A DNA stretch of 64,000 nucleotides, taken from the NCBI RefSeq assembly GCF_002019855.1, contig NZ_CM007717.1, forward strand, positions 868,001-932,000. Direction: 5' to 3'. This DNA comes from Streptomyces antibioticus (GTDB lineage Bacteria; Actinomycetota; Actinomycetes; Streptomycetales; Streptomycetaceae). Of the stretch, positions 1-9,528 are shown in pieces; position 1 is the stretch's first letter, and each line of letters starts with the position of its first letter. The notes below the pieces were generated by a model, which saw only the letters and a program-made list of their open reading frames with translations, ran no database searches and had not been told where the DNA came from. The translations under genes were made by a program, and so were the position numbers.

Positions 1-1
1 G

Positions 2-913
2 CTGCGCCGCGACTCCGTGCACGGCCAGTTCCAGGGCACGATCACGGTCGACGAGACCAACAACAAGATCATCGCCAACGGCAACGAGATCACGGTCATC
101 TACGCGAACTCCCCCGCCGAGGTCGACTACACGGCGTACGGGATCCGGGACGCGATCCTGATCGACAACACCGGCAAGTGGCGCGACCGCGAGGGCCTCT
201 CGCAGCATCTGCGGCCCGGGATCGACAAGGTCGTCCTGACCGCGCCCGGTAAGGGCGACGTCCCGAACATCGTGCACGGCGTCAACCACGACACGATCAA
301 GCCGGACGAGCAGATCCTGTCCTGCGCCTCCTGCACCACCAACGCGATCGTCCCGCCGCTGAAGGCGATGCACGACGAGTACGGGGTGCTGCGCGGCCAC
401 GTGGAGACCGTCCACTCGTTCACCAACGACCAGAACCTGCTGGACAACTACCACAAGGCGGACCGTCGTGGCCGCTCGGCGCCGCTCAACATGGTGATCA
501 CCGAGACCGGTGCCGCGTCCGCCGTCGCCAAGGCGCTGCCCGACCTCAAGGCGCCGATCACCGGCAGCTCGATCCGGGTCCCGGTGCCGGACGTGTCGAT
601 CGCGATCCTCAGCCTGCGGCTCGGCCGTGAGACCACCCGCGAGGAGGTCCTCGACCACCTCCGCGAGGTGTCGCTGACCTCGCCGCTCAAGCGCCAGATC
701 GACTTCACCACGGCGCCGGACGCGGTCTCGATGGACTTCATCGGCTCGCGCCACGCCTCGATCATCGACGCGGGCGCCACCAAGGTCGACGGCGACAACG
801 CGATCCTCTACCTCTGGTACGACAACGAGTTCGGCTACTCCTGCCAGGTCGTCCGCGTCGTCCAGCACGTCTCCGGCGTCGAGTACCCGACGTACCCGGC
901 GACGAGCGTCTAG
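2..913 (+). CDS. gap: Glyceraldehyde-3-phosphate dehydrogenase, large type (5' truncated)
   Basis: This is the C-terminal part of a phosphorylating GAPDH, the cytosolic glycolytic enzyme that oxidises glyceraldehyde-3-phosphate with NAD(P) and phosphate. The reading frame is open from base 2, so the start lies outside the window. The catalytic cysteine is in SCASCTTNA (Cys codon 332-334), and the C-terminal GAPDH motif WYDNEFGYS is present near the end. The insertions and length fit the long (about 480 residue) GAPDH class found in Streptomyces rather than the 330-residue form. It converges on the 6-phosphogluconate dehydrogenase gene, so both genes serve central sugar metabolism. The family call is firm; cofactor preference cannot be read from this part. 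Confidence 0.95.
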   Translation: MRRDSVHGQFQGTITVDETNNKIIANGNEITVIYANSPAEVDYTAYGIRDAILIDNTGKWRDREGLSQHLRPGIDKVVLTAPGKGDVPNIVHGVNHDTIKPDEQILSCASCTTNAIVPPLKAMHDEYGVLRGHVETVHSFTNDQNLLDNYHKADRRGRSAPLNMVITETGAASAVAKALPDLKAPITGSSIRVPVPDVSIAILSLRLGRETTREEVLDHLREVSLTSPLKRQIDFTTAPDAVSMDFIGSRHASIIDAGATKVDGDNAILYLWYDNEFGYSCQVVRVVQHVSGVEYPTYPATSV

Positions 914-980
914 CGCCTCTCCCCGTCCCACGCCTTCCTCGCGGCGCCGCCCTCGGGCCACGGCCCGTACCGGACGGCCT

Positions 981-1080
981 CGTGCCCTCATGCGGGAGCG
1001 GCACGGGGCACGGCGGCGCGCGCAGCGCCGGACGCGGTGGGGACCTCGCGCGGCTCATGCGGGAGCCCGCGCGAGGTCCC
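981..1080. other. Two hairpins with identical 13-nt loops
   Basis: Two inverted repeats lie between gap and gnd. The first pairs 981-986 with 1000-1005. The second pairs 1040-1053 with 1067-1080 (14 perfect base pairs). Both enclose exactly the same 13-nt loop, CTCATGCGGGAGC (987-999 and 1054-1066). They lie downstream of gap and ahead of a stronger hairpin. They may be extra termination or RNA-processing elements; their role is inferred. Confidence 0.55.
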
Positions 1081-1101
1081 GGTGCGGAAGGACACGGACA
1101 G

Positions 1102-1148
1102 ACACGCGTGTGGGCCCCCGCCGATTCGGCGGGGGCCCACACGCGTGT
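1102..1148. terminator. Bidirectional terminator between gap and gnd
   Basis: A nearly perfect palindrome pairs 1102-1124 with 1126-1148 (up to 23 bp; in practice a short loop around GATTC). It lies 188 nt after the gap stop and 6 nt after the gnd stop, between convergent genes. It has no long U tract, as is usual for Streptomyces hairpin terminators. Confidence 0.85.
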
Positions 1149-1154
1149 GCTGCG

Positions 1155-2594
1155 TCAGTCGGTGGTCTCCGGGCGGCCCGGCTCGGCCCAGTGGGTGTGG
1201 AAGGCGCCGGGGCGGTCGGTACGGCCGTAGGTGTGGGCGCCGAAGTAGTCGCGCTGGCCCTGGAGGAGCGCGGCGGGCAGGCGCTCGGCGCGCAGGGTGT
1301 CGTAGTGGGCGAGGGCGGCGGAGAACGCCGGGACCGGGATGCCGCGGCGGGCGGCCGAGGCGACCGTCTCGCGCCACGGCACCTGCGCGTCGGTGATCTC
1401 CATCGCGAACTCCATCTCGCCGAGCAGGCTGACCAGTTCGGGGTCGGCGGCGTACGCGGCGCGGATCCGGTCGAGGAAGGAGGCGCGGATGATGCAGCCG
1501 CCGCGCCAGATCCGGGCGACCGAGCCGAGGTCGATCTTCCAGCCGAACTCCGCGGCCGCGTCCTGGATCATCTTCCAGCCCTGGTCGTAGGCGATGACCT
1601 TCGACGCGTACAGGGCGTGCTCGACCTGCGAGGTGAAGCGGGCGGCCTCGGTGCGGCTGAGCAGCGGGGTGGTGCCGCCGGGCAGTCCGGCGTAGGCGGC
1701 GCGCAGTTCGCGCTGGCCGGAGGCGGCGCGGGCGAAGGTGGCCTGGGCGATGGCGGTGACCGGGGAGCCGAGGTCCAGGGCCGTCTGGACGGTCCAGCGG
1801 CCGGTGCCCTTCTGGCCCGCGGCGTCCGTGACGATGTCGACGAACGGCAGCCCGGTGGCCGCGTCGGTGTGGGCGAGCACCTCGGCGGTGATCTCGATCA
1901 GGTAGGAGCCGAGCCGGCCCCGGTTCCACTGCTGGAAGATCTCCGCGATCTCGGCCGGGGAGTATCCGGCGACCTGACGCAGCAGGTCGTACGCCTCGGC
2001 GATGAGCTGCATGTCGGCGTACTCGATGCCGTTGTGCACCATCTTGACGAAGTGTCCGGCGCCGTCGGTGCCCACATGGGCGGCACAGGACTCGCCGTCC
2101 ACCTTCGCGCTGATCGAGTCGAACATCGGGCCGAGGACGTCGTACGACTCGCTGGAGCCGCCGACCATGATCGACGGCCCGTTGAGGGCGCCCTCCTCGC
2201 CGCCGGAGACGCCGGTGCCGACGAAGTGGATGCCGCGTTCGCGCAGGGCGGCCTCGCGGCGGCGGGTGTCGGCGAAGTGGGCGTTGCCGCCGTCGATGAT
2301 CATGTCGCCGGGCTCCATGAGCGGGGCGAACTCGTCGATGACCGCGTCGGTGACCGGACCCGCCTGCACCATGATCATCAGGCGCCGGGGGCGCTGGAGG
2401 GCGGCGACGAAGTCCTCCGCCGTCTCGGCGGGGACGAACGTGCCCTCGTGGCCGAACTCCTCGACGAGCGCGCGGGTGCGGCCGGCGGAGCGGTTGTGGA
2501 CGGCGACGGTGTGCCCGTTGCGGGCGAAGTTGCGCGCGAGGTTGCGACCCATCACGCCGAGGCCGGTGACGCCGATGGCGGCGGTTGCGTTCAC
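1155..2594 (-). CDS. gnd: 6-phosphogluconate dehydrogenase, decarboxylating
   Basis: This 479-residue protein oxidatively decarboxylates 6-phosphogluconate to ribulose-5-phosphate, producing NAD(P)H in the pentose phosphate pathway in the cytosol. The N-terminal dinucleotide fold has GLGVMG (residues 11-16). The 6PGDH signature GTGVSGGEEGA lies at about 126-136. Catalytic Lys184 is in GHFVKMVHNGIEY, and GQKGTGRWT follows at about 265. Length is normal for the long form. I chose the GTG start at 2594 because a GGGACG-type ribosome site precedes it and the Rossmann strand begins directly after it; the frame remains open upstream without homology. It converges with gap over a strong hairpin. Confidence 0.96.
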   Translation of the reverse strand: MNATAAIGVTGLGVMGRNLARNFARNGHTVAVHNRSAGRTRALVEEFGHEGTFVPAETAEDFVAALQRPRRLMIMVQAGPVTDAVIDEFAPLMEPGDMIIDGGNAHFADTRRREAALRERGIHFVGTGVSGGEEGALNGPSIMVGGSSESYDVLGPMFDSISAKVDGESCAAHVGTDGAGHFVKMVHNGIEYADMQLIAEAYDLLRQVAGYSPAEIAEIFQQWNRGRLGSYLIEITAEVLAHTDAATGLPFVDIVTDAAGQKGTGRWTVQTALDLGSPVTAIAQATFARAASGQRELRAAYAGLPGGTTPLLSRTEAARFTSQVEHALYASKVIAYDQGWKMIQDAAAEFGWKIDLGSVARIWRGGCIIRASFLDRIRAAYAADPELVSLLGEMEFAMEITDAQVPWRETVASAARRGIPVPAFSAALAHYDTLRAERLPAALLQGQRDYFGAHTYGRTDRPGAFHTHWAEPGRPETTD

Positions 2595-2832
2595 GAGGTA
2601 CGTCCCTTGGATCGGTGGCGTGTGCGGAGCGGGGCGGGCAGCCCCGTACCTCCAGGTACGCGCGGTGAGCCGGTTCTTCTCGATGCCGGGCGCGCCGATC
2701 TCGGAAGATCTCACTCCTCGGTCACCCGGGACCCCGGGAACGCCCTCGGTGCGCCCTCGGAACACCCTTGATTCGCCCGCTCGTCCACAGGTGCCGGACG
2801 GGGTGTCAGTGGTGCGTGCCACCATCGGTCGC

Positions 2833-5800
2833 ATGCTCGCTCACGCCCTGCTGCCCCCGGAACCCCACCGGTCCGCCACCTACGCGCTGTGGGTCACGTC
2901 CCATGACCCGCGGGAGGAGTCGGCCGCGCTCGCCGTCGTCGACGAGATGGCGGCTGCCGTGTCGGCGGCGTACCCGCGGCTCGGCCGCGCCGTGGACCGG
3001 CTCCGGGCGCGGGCGCGGGCGCTGCCGCCGGCCCATCGACCGTGGTTCTGGGACACGGTGGCGCACCGGCTGAGCGGCGGCCCGGGGCGTACGGCCGCGA
3101 AGGCGTACACCCTCGCCCGCGCGGCGGAGCGGGACCACGCGCTGCCCGTGGACCCCGGCTGGCGGCGGGCCAACGTCCTGCTGTGCGCGGCCGCGGGCGC
3201 GCTGCCCGTCAAGGAACTGAGCGACCATCAGCGCTGGCTGGCCGGCGTACTGGACCCCGCCGAGGCGCACGAGGAGTACGTCCGGGTCCTCACGGCCTGG
3301 GCCGCCTCCCCCGGTGAGCTGCCCGCCGATCTGGCCCGCCGGATCCGGTTCTCCGCGCGCGCGGCCGGTCTCGGCGGCGCCGAGGAGGCCCGCGTCCTGG
3401 GCCGCCTGCTGGGCTCCGCGCGCGGCAAGGCGGTACCGGACGCGCTCCTGGAGGCGGCCGCCACGTCACTGGCCGCCCATCCGCAGGACACCGGCGTACT
3501 GCGCGAGTTGCTCGCCCTGTTCCCCGAGTCGCGCAACGACGCGGCGGCCTGGCTACGGCTGCTGCTGCGCGCCGGCGCCGTGGACGCCGTGGCGGAGGGA
3601 CGGCTGACGCCCGAAGGGGGCATGGGCGCCTGGCTGGGCGCGTACACGCGCGCGTACTCCCACCGGAAGGTGCCCTACGGCGGGGTGTCGCGTCAGCCGA
3701 TGCCGCCGGAGCTGTTCGAGATCGTGGCCCGCTGCGCGCCCGTGCTGCGCGAGGAGGCCGCCCCCGTGCGGCTGCACGAGGACCGCTACCGCTACCCCGG
3801 TCTGGACGCCGACCTGCTGGACGCCTGTCTCGCGGAGGGGGTCGCCGTCGCGGACCCGGGCGAGTCGGTGCGGCTGGAGTTCTGGGGCGAGCGGGCCCGC
3901 CGCGACCTGAAGGCGCTGGCCGCCGACCCGGTGTTCGGCCCCCGTCTGGAGGGCACGGTCCACGCGGGCCTGCGGGGCACGGGCACCGCGATCACCCGGC
4001 TGCCCCGCAACGCGGGTATCGCCGCCGAGGTCCAGACCCGCGTGGAGGCGCTGCTCGACGCGCTGCGCGGAGGCGGTCTCGCGGCGGCCGACGAGGCCCT
4101 GGAGGAGCTGGACACCCTGCTTGACCGGCCCACGGCCACCGCGCTGGACGGCGTCGACGAGGCACTGGCCGCGCTCGACCTCACCGGCCCGCTCGCCCGC
4201 GCCCTGCGCGCCGGGCTGCCGGAGGAACTGGGCTGGCCGGCGCTGGAGGAGGCGGTGGCGGGCTTCGACGCGTCCGAGACGCTCCGCGTCACCTGTACCT
4301 GGCCCGTCCTGACCGTGTACGGCCGGAATCGGGCGGTCGCCGTCGACCACGCGGGCACACGCGCGTCGTACGCCTTCCAGGTACCGGACGGCACGACCCC
4401 CACGGTCCACTACGCGGGCGGGCGGTTCCTGGTGAGCCGGCAGGCTCCGGAAGGTACGGGGGTGACCTGGTCGGCGTTCTGGAGCGGCAGCCCGCAGGAC
4501 GTGTTCACCCCAGTCGACACCTTCGGACTGCGGCCCTACGGCGGGCTCGTCCGGGGCGGTCTCGGCTACCAGTTCGAGAGCGCGGACGGCACCGGCCGTC
4601 ACGACGGTGAGCGGATCCTGCGCCCCGGCGACCGCGAGGGGATCGGCGGCGTCGACCTCCAGATGGGCGACGGCCGGGACGTCTGGAGCGCCGAGGTGTT
4701 CCGGGGCACGTGGACCCGCTGCGACCCGGTGACCGGCGAGCGCGGCACCGACCGCACCCCGCCCCGCTTCCACCAGGACCTCGAAGTGCCGCCCGGCAGG
4801 GCGGAGTTCCGGGGAAACCACACCCTCGCGTCGCTCCCCGAGGGCGCCCCGGCCTCCCCGCTCGGCCAGGACGGACGGCTCGTCGGCTGCCGTGTCCTGC
4901 ACCGCACGCCGTACGCGGGTCCCTCACCGACGGACTTCCTGCTGGAGTCGGTGGACGGCCGCACCGCCCGCTATCGCAGCCGACGCCCCGGGCGGCGTCC
5001 GTGGGGCGTGCTCCGCCTCCCCGAGGGCGGGGAGGACGCGGTCCTGGCCGGCGAGGAGACCGTCCGCTGCCACGCGGCCGAGGACAACTCCCTGCTCTGG
5101 CAGGTCCGCGGCTTCTTCCCCGACCCCCGCTACGGCCACCGCGCCACGCTGGGCGCGGGTCACGCGCCCGTCCCGCCGCCCGCGTTCTGGCACTTCCTCA
5201 CCCCGCGCGACCCGGACTCCTCACGGGCGCTGCGCACGGTGGACGCCGGCACCGTGAGCGCGCTGCTGGCCGCCGCCGTCGACACCACCGGGGAGGACGA
5301 CCTGCGCGCCCACGCGTCCCGGCTCCTGCCCGGGGTGGGCGACGCGCGGGTCCTGGCGGGCGTGGTGCGCGCGGCCCGGCTGGCCGCCGATGTGCTGCGG
5401 CGCCGACGGGAGTTGTCGCACCGGGTGTCCGTCCTGCGGGCCGGTCCTGTGGTGGACCTGCCCGCGGAGATCCCCGACACCGTGCTCGCCCCGGCCCTGT
5501 GCGGACTCCTCCCCGACCTGCGCCTGTCCGAGGCGTACCGGCCTGAGGCGCACCCTGGCATCCTCACGGCGATCGCCGCCGACGGACGCCGGCTGCGCGG
5601 GGAGATCGACGAGGAGACCCGCCGGCTCGCCCCGCCCTCCCCGCCCGCGGAGTGGCAGGTCCTGCTCGGCGGGATCGACGCGGTCGCTTGGCGGGCGGCC
5701 GTGGAGTGCACGCCGGACGCGGAACGGCAGGCGCTGGCCGCGCTGTTGGCCGTCTGGCGGACGCAGCCCTTCGCCGAGCAGGGCGGTGTGTGGCGCACCG

Positions 5801-7458
5801 GCCGCGCCCCCGAGAGCGCGCTCGACGCGGTGCGCGCCACGGGCGGAACGCTCGGGAGCGGCCCCGCGCGCGGCGGACTGGCCCGTTACCTCCAGCGGGC
5901 GGACGATCCGGCACCGGAGGGAGCGGCGGAGAACGAAGGGGACGCGGACCGGGCAGGGACCGTGACCGTCGCCCGGGACGACGCCGCCCGGCTGGTCCGG
6001 CTCGCGGAGCTGACCGAGCGGCACGGCCCGCTGCCCCTCGCCCCGGAGGCGGTGCGGCTGTTCTGCCGGCTCACCGGGGTCCGGCGCGCGGTCGCCACGC
6101 TGGTCCTGGGCGGTCTGCCCCGGCGTGAACGCCACGACGACCACCAGAAGATGCTGCGTGCGGCGCCCTTCCGGGCCGACAAGGCGGTGGCCGCCGAGTA
6201 CGACAGGCTGTGGCACAAGCTCGGTACGTCCGGCCGGCTCGCCGTGCTCGCCGCCGGTGTCCCCGACGACCCGGCCGGTCTGTGGGAGGCCGACGGCACC
6301 ATCCGGGCCGCCGAGCGGATGGCGGCCGTCTGGGCCGACCTCCTGGGCACGACTCCGTACGTGGACGAGGCGCTGACGGAGGCGCTGGAGACCGACGTCG
6401 GCCTGGGCGAAGCGTGGGCGCGGGCGCTGCCGTCCGGACGTCCGCCGGCCGACGGTCCGGCCGTCCTCGTCGGCAGCCGTTTCGGCCGGCTCGTCCTGCG
6501 CCACACGGGCCCGGACGGCTCCCTCGGGGACCGTCTGCCCGACACCGGCCCCGCCCACCTGGAGGCGGCGGCGGTGGTCGCGTGGGCGCTGACCGAACAG
6601 CCCGTCGGCAGCCCGGCCGCCACGGGCGCGCTCCGGCTGCACGCGTGGCTGCGGGACCGGCTCGCCGACCCCGGCACCCTCGTCGACCTGGGCGGCCGTC
6701 TCCCGGCCCGGGCCGTCGCCGGGGATCCCCGCTTCCGGCCGTACGAGGGCGTCGTACGGCCGTGTCCGCAGCCGATGTACGACGGGCGCGCGCCGGTGGA
6801 ATCGGTGGCGGACGACGGTCTGCTGGTCGTCGCCGTCCCGTCGGGGGACGTCTTCCTGCGGCCGGCCGCGCCGCGGGATCCGGAGCTGGCCGCGCACGTC
6901 CGCGACCGCCGCGCCCGGCTCGAACCGAGCTGGCTGCGGGAACGCCTGGTCCGGGTCCTGGAGATGTTCGACGGACTGGACCGCACAGCCGCCCGCGCGG
7001 CCACAACACCGGTACCGGCGGGCGGGTACGAGGCGGATCCGTCGCTCAGCGCCCCCGACACGGTCGCCGGGCACGCCCGCCGGCTCGGCGTCGGCACGGA
7101 CGCCGCCGCCCTCCATCTCCAGTTGCTGGCGCTGGCCCGCCCCACGGACCGCAACATCCGCCGCTGGAACGGCTGGACGGCGGCCCGCCACAAGGCCGCC
7201 CAGGCGGAACTGCTCGCCGCGGGCGCCGTCGAGTCCGGCCGCCGCCCCCGCGCCGGCCGCACGGTGTTCGTGCCGGGCGCGGCCTGGGAGGTCCTCGACG
7301 CGCCGCATCTACCGCTGGAGAGAACGAAGTTGGCCGCGTACCTGGCCATGGCATCGGGCAAGTCCGTGTACGGCCCGTTCCCGCGGCTCATCTCGCCCGT
7401 GCCGTTGCACGAACAGTTCGCACGAGCCGCGAAGGAAGCCGGGGCTACCGGGAGTTGA
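2833..7458 (+). CDS. Very large orphan protein (1541 aa), function unknown
   Basis: I do not recognise a characterised domain. The protein is soluble-looking: no signal peptide or membrane segment. The N-terminal 450 residues are Ala/Leu/Arg-rich and probably helical. A beta-rich stretch full of Gly, Trp and Tyr lies at about 485-790. The remainder is again helical, ending in a charged segment. Codon use is normal for the window, so it is a real gene. I chose the ATG at 2833; GTG codons at 2803-2812 are in frame and possible, and no clear Shine-Dalgarno site is seen. It is divergent from gnd, with a 238-nt gap that must hold both promoters. The stop is only 36 nt from the convergent lipoprotein gene. 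Large Streptomyces proteins of this kind are often labelled DNA-binding or hypothetical, but nothing here proves a role. Confidence 0.85.
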   Translation: MLAHALLPPEPHRSATYALWVTSHDPREESAALAVVDEMAAAVSAAYPRLGRAVDRLRARARALPPAHRPWFWDTVAHRLSGGPGRTAAKAYTLARAAERDHALPVDPGWRRANVLLCAAAGALPVKELSDHQRWLAGVLDPAEAHEEYVRVLTAWAASPGELPADLARRIRFSARAAGLGGAEEARVLGRLLGSARGKAVPDALLEAAATSLAAHPQDTGVLRELLALFPESRNDAAAWLRLLLRAGAVDAVAEGRLTPEGGMGAWLGAYTRAYSHRKVPYGGVSRQPMPPELFEIVARCAPVLREEAAPVRLHEDRYRYPGLDADLLDACLAEGVAVADPGESVRLEFWGERARRDLKALAADPVFGPRLEGTVHAGLRGTGTAITRLPRNAGIAAEVQTRVEALLDALRGGGLAAADEALEELDTLLDRPTATALDGVDEALAALDLTGPLARALRAGLPEELGWPALEEAVAGFDASETLRVTCTWPVLTVYGRNRAVAVDHAGTRASYAFQVPDGTTPTVHYAGGRFLVSRQAPEGTGVTWSAFWSGSPQDVFTPVDTFGLRPYGGLVRGGLGYQFESADGTGRHDGERILRPGDREGIGGVDLQMGDGRDVWSAEVFRGTWTRCDPVTGERGTDRTPPRFHQDLEVPPGRAEFRGNHTLASLPEGAPASPLGQDGRLVGCRVLHRTPYAGPSPTDFLLESVDGRTARYRSRRPGRRPWGVLRLPEGGEDAVLAGEETVRCHAAEDNSLLWQVRGFFPDPRYGHRATLGAGHAPVPPPAFWHFLTPRDPDSSRALRTVDAGTVSALLAAAVDTTGEDDLRAHASRLLPGVGDARVLAGVVRAARLAADVLRRRRELSHRVSVLRAGPVVDLPAEIPDTVLAPALCGLLPDLRLSEAYRPEAHPGILTAIAADGRRLRGEIDEETRRLAPPSPPAEWQVLLGGIDAVAWRAAVECTPDAERQALAALLAVWRTQPFAEQGGVWRTGRAPESALDAVRATGGTLGSGPARGGLARYLQRADDPAPEGAAENEGDADRAGTVTVARDDAARLVRLAELTERHGPLPLAPEAVRLFCRLTGVRRAVATLVLGGLPRRERHDDHQKMLRAAPFRADKAVAAEYDRLWHKLGTSGRLAVLAAGVPDDPAGLWEADGTIRAAERMAAVWADLLGTTPYVDEALTEALETDVGLGEAWARALPSGRPPADGPAVLVGSRFGRLVLRHTGPDGSLGDRLPDTGPAHLEAAAVVAWALTEQPVGSPAATGALRLHAWLRDRLADPGTLVDLGGRLPARAVAGDPRFRPYEGVVRPCPQPMYDGRAPVESVADDGLLVVAVPSGDVFLRPAAPRDPELAAHVRDRRARLEPSWLRERLVRVLEMFDGLDRTAARAATTPVPAGGYEADPSLSAPDTVAGHARRLGVGTDAAALHLQLLALARPTDRNIRRWNGWTAARHKAAQAELLAAGAVESGRRPRAGRTVFVPGAAWEVLDAPHLPLERTKLAAYLAMASGKSVYGPFPRLISPVPLHEQFARAAKEAGATGS

Positions 7459-7494
7459 CCTCGTGCGCGTCGGCCCCGGTGGGCCACGTGCGGT

Positions 7495-8565
7495 TCAGCA
7501 GGCCGTCTCGCCGTCGGCGGAGGGCTCGTTCTTGCCGGTGCCGAGGAGGATCTGCTTGACCTTGCCGGTGTAGGGGCCGACCGCGCCGTCCTCGGTCGCG
7601 CCGTCGGAGTAGTAGATGCCGTGGGCCCAGGGCTCGGGGTCGCCGGGACCGTCCGCCAGGACCTTCGCGAGCCCGTCGGCGCGGAAGTCGACCGCGAGGC
7701 AGCCGCCGTCCAGCGGCGACCAGTCCGGATTGGTGCCCTCGGTCTCCCCGGAGACGGAAGCGCCCGAGGGGAGCAGGGAGAGCACGGTCTTCCCGGCCCG
7801 GTCGGCGCCGACCGGCGAGGCGAACACGACATCGACGGCGACGAAGCGCCCCTTGGCCTGGGCCCTCGGGACCTCGGCGCACATCACGGCGTCCCGGGCG
7901 ATCCGGTAGGCGAGCGGGTCACCCAGCGGCTGTCCGGTCTGCGCGGCGCACTCCTTCGTCCAGGAGACGCGCTGGTACCGGTGTTCCCACCAGGTCCGGG
8001 TGGTGGCGAGACCCCGGCCGCCCTGCTCGTCCTCGGTGGGCCCGCCCAGGGTCTGTTCGGGCAGCGGGCCCTCCTTGAGCGGGGCGACGTGCGGGCAGTA
8101 CTCGGTGCGCAGGAAGTCGGCCATCGCGGCGGCCTGTTCCTCGGTCGCGCCGCCGCCGACGTCCGAGTTCTGGATGCCGTCCCAACTGCGGTAGCCGACG
8201 GCCACGTTGCGGCAGGTGTCGACCTGGAGGGCGGCGAGTCCGCGACGCTGTTCGAGGTCGGTCTCGACGCCCACGCCGAGACCGTAGCCGTTGGCGTCGC
8301 CGACCTCGCCGAGACGGTTGACCAAGTCGTCGTCGACACCGGCGGCGTCGAGGACGTCCTTGATGGACGTGTCGTCGGCGGGGGCGTCGTCGGAAGCGTC
8401 CGCGTCCTCGGTCTCCTCCGTGTCCGCGGCGGTCGAGGGATCCGCGGGGGCGGAGGAGGTCACGTCGGTGGAGTCGTCGGCGGGCTCGGAGTCGCCCGAG
8501 CAGCCGCCGACGGTCAGCGTGACGAGAAGCAGCAGCGCGGTGGCGGCGGTCCTGCGGGCACTCAC
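7495..8565 (-). CDS. Predicted secreted lipoprotein
   Basis: A 356-residue exported lipoprotein. Residues 1-22 form a classic lipoprotein signal: Arg-Arg, a Leu/Val core, then the lipobox VGGC with Cys22 as the lipidation site. A low-complexity Asp/Glu/Ser/Thr/Ala linker (about 23-70) follows, then a globular domain that I do not recognise. The mature part contains several cysteines that could form disulfides. The GTG start has a GGGAAG ribosome site. It is divergent from the 221-aa gene at 8751. Diacylglycerol and N-acyl transfer would be done by Lgt and Lnt; an lnt gene lies at 34.4 kb. Confidence 0.85.
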   Translation of the reverse strand: MSARRTAATALLLLVTLTVGGCSGDSEPADDSTDVTSSAPADPSTAADTEETEDADASDDAPADDTSIKDVLDAAGVDDDLVNRLGEVGDANGYGLGVGVETDLEQRRGLAALQVDTCRNVAVGYRSWDGIQNSDVGGGATEEQAAAMADFLRTEYCPHVAPLKEGPLPEQTLGGPTEDEQGGRGLATTRTWWEHRYQRVSWTKECAAQTGQPLGDPLAYRIARDAVMCAEVPRAQAKGRFVAVDVVFASPVGADRAGKTVLSLLPSGASVSGETEGTNPDWSPLDGGCLAVDFRADGLAKVLADGPGDPEPWAHGIYYSDGATEDGAVGPYTGKVKQILLGTGKNEPSADGETAC

Positions 8566-8750
8566 TTCGTCTTCCCTTCGTGGCGCCCTGCGCCGCCTGT
8601 GCTTTTCCTTGATCGCGTCAGTATGCGTGCCGCTGCCGCACCTTCACAAGACGTTCACGCAGGCGGTGCCGTTGAGGGTGAAGGAGGTACCTTTCCGCAC
8701 GATCGGCACCGCATGCCTTCAGGCCGGCATGCCGCCCGTAGCCTCTCCCC

Positions 8751-9416
8751 ATGCAGACCACTCTGATGATCTACGACGGCACCGCACCGGCCGACTCCGA
8801 CGTCCCGCGTACCGGGGGCGTACCGCTGGCTCCCGCGGGATTCACCTGGCCCATGTGCGGCTGCGGAGGGCCGCTGCAGTTCTTCGCCCACCTCCCCGTC
8901 GAGGACGGCGTCCTGTCGGTGTTCGTGTGCCAGAACGACCCCGGCGCATGTGAATTCTGGGACGCGACGTCCAGCGCGAACCGGGTCCACCTGTTTCCCA
9001 GGGAGGAACTGCAGCCGGTAGCCGTGCCCGAGACGGGCGTGACGCTCCTGCCCGTCACCTCGGCCATCCGCAACCACGTCGTGACGCTCGACCCCGAGGA
9101 GGTCGACGACCACGACGATGACGACGATGACGACGACCTCGCGCCTGACCCGTACGACCTTGCCCGTTCGGGATGGAAGCGGGAACCTGAAGAACGATTC
9201 GGGAAGCAACGCGAAGTGCTCGGGTCACTCGGAGGCAGCCCCTCCTACCTCGAGGACGACCGCGTGCCCGCATGCCGCTCCTGCACCCGCTCGATGGAGT
9301 TCGCGGCACATCTGGAGGAAGGGATCTCCGCGCGGACCGCGATGAACCTCGGCGGCCAGTTGGGCTACGTCTTCGTCTGCCGCGCCTGCCGCGAAGGCGC
9401 CTTCCTCACCGACTGA
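8751..9416 (+). CDS. DUF1963/YwqG-like protein with poly-Asp tract
   Basis: A 221-residue soluble protein of unknown function. The opening pattern, a GG-V-P-L-P stretch followed by a W-P-x-C segment (about 22-38), resembles DUF1963 (YwqG) proteins. Four cysteine clusters may bind metal: Cys36/Cys38, Cys60/Cys67, Cys175/Cys178 and Cys210/Cys213. The middle carries an acidic run of Asp with one His (about 119-129), encoded by repeated GAC/GAT codons. The ATG at 8751 is the only sensible start. It is divergent from the lipoprotein gene upstream. Confidence 0.8.
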   Translation: MQTTLMIYDGTAPADSDVPRTGGVPLAPAGFTWPMCGCGGPLQFFAHLPVEDGVLSVFVCQNDPGACEFWDATSSANRVHLFPREELQPVAVPETGVTLLPVTSAIRNHVVTLDPEEVDDHDDDDDDDDLAPDPYDLARSGWKREPEERFGKQREVLGSLGGSPSYLEDDRVPACRSCTRSMEFAAHLEEGISARTAMNLGGQLGYVFVCRACREGAFLTD

Positions 9417-9528
9417 GCACACCACACCGCAGCCGACACTCCGCCAGCCGTCCACCAGGGCCGACGGAGGCTTGCGGGCTGCCCGCCCCGGGCGCGGCTC
9501 GCCGGTCGAGCGAGCTTACGCTCCCCTT

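Noticed and set aside
988..2771. Long frames antisense to and overlapping gnd
   Set aside because: They mirror the codon bias of gnd on the other strand; they have no domain resemblance, low-complexity Arg/Gly content and no ribosome site.
2002..2832. Upstream extension of the 1541-aa gene
   Set aside because: The frame is open into gnd, but this part is antisense to a clear gene and unlike the rest of the protein.
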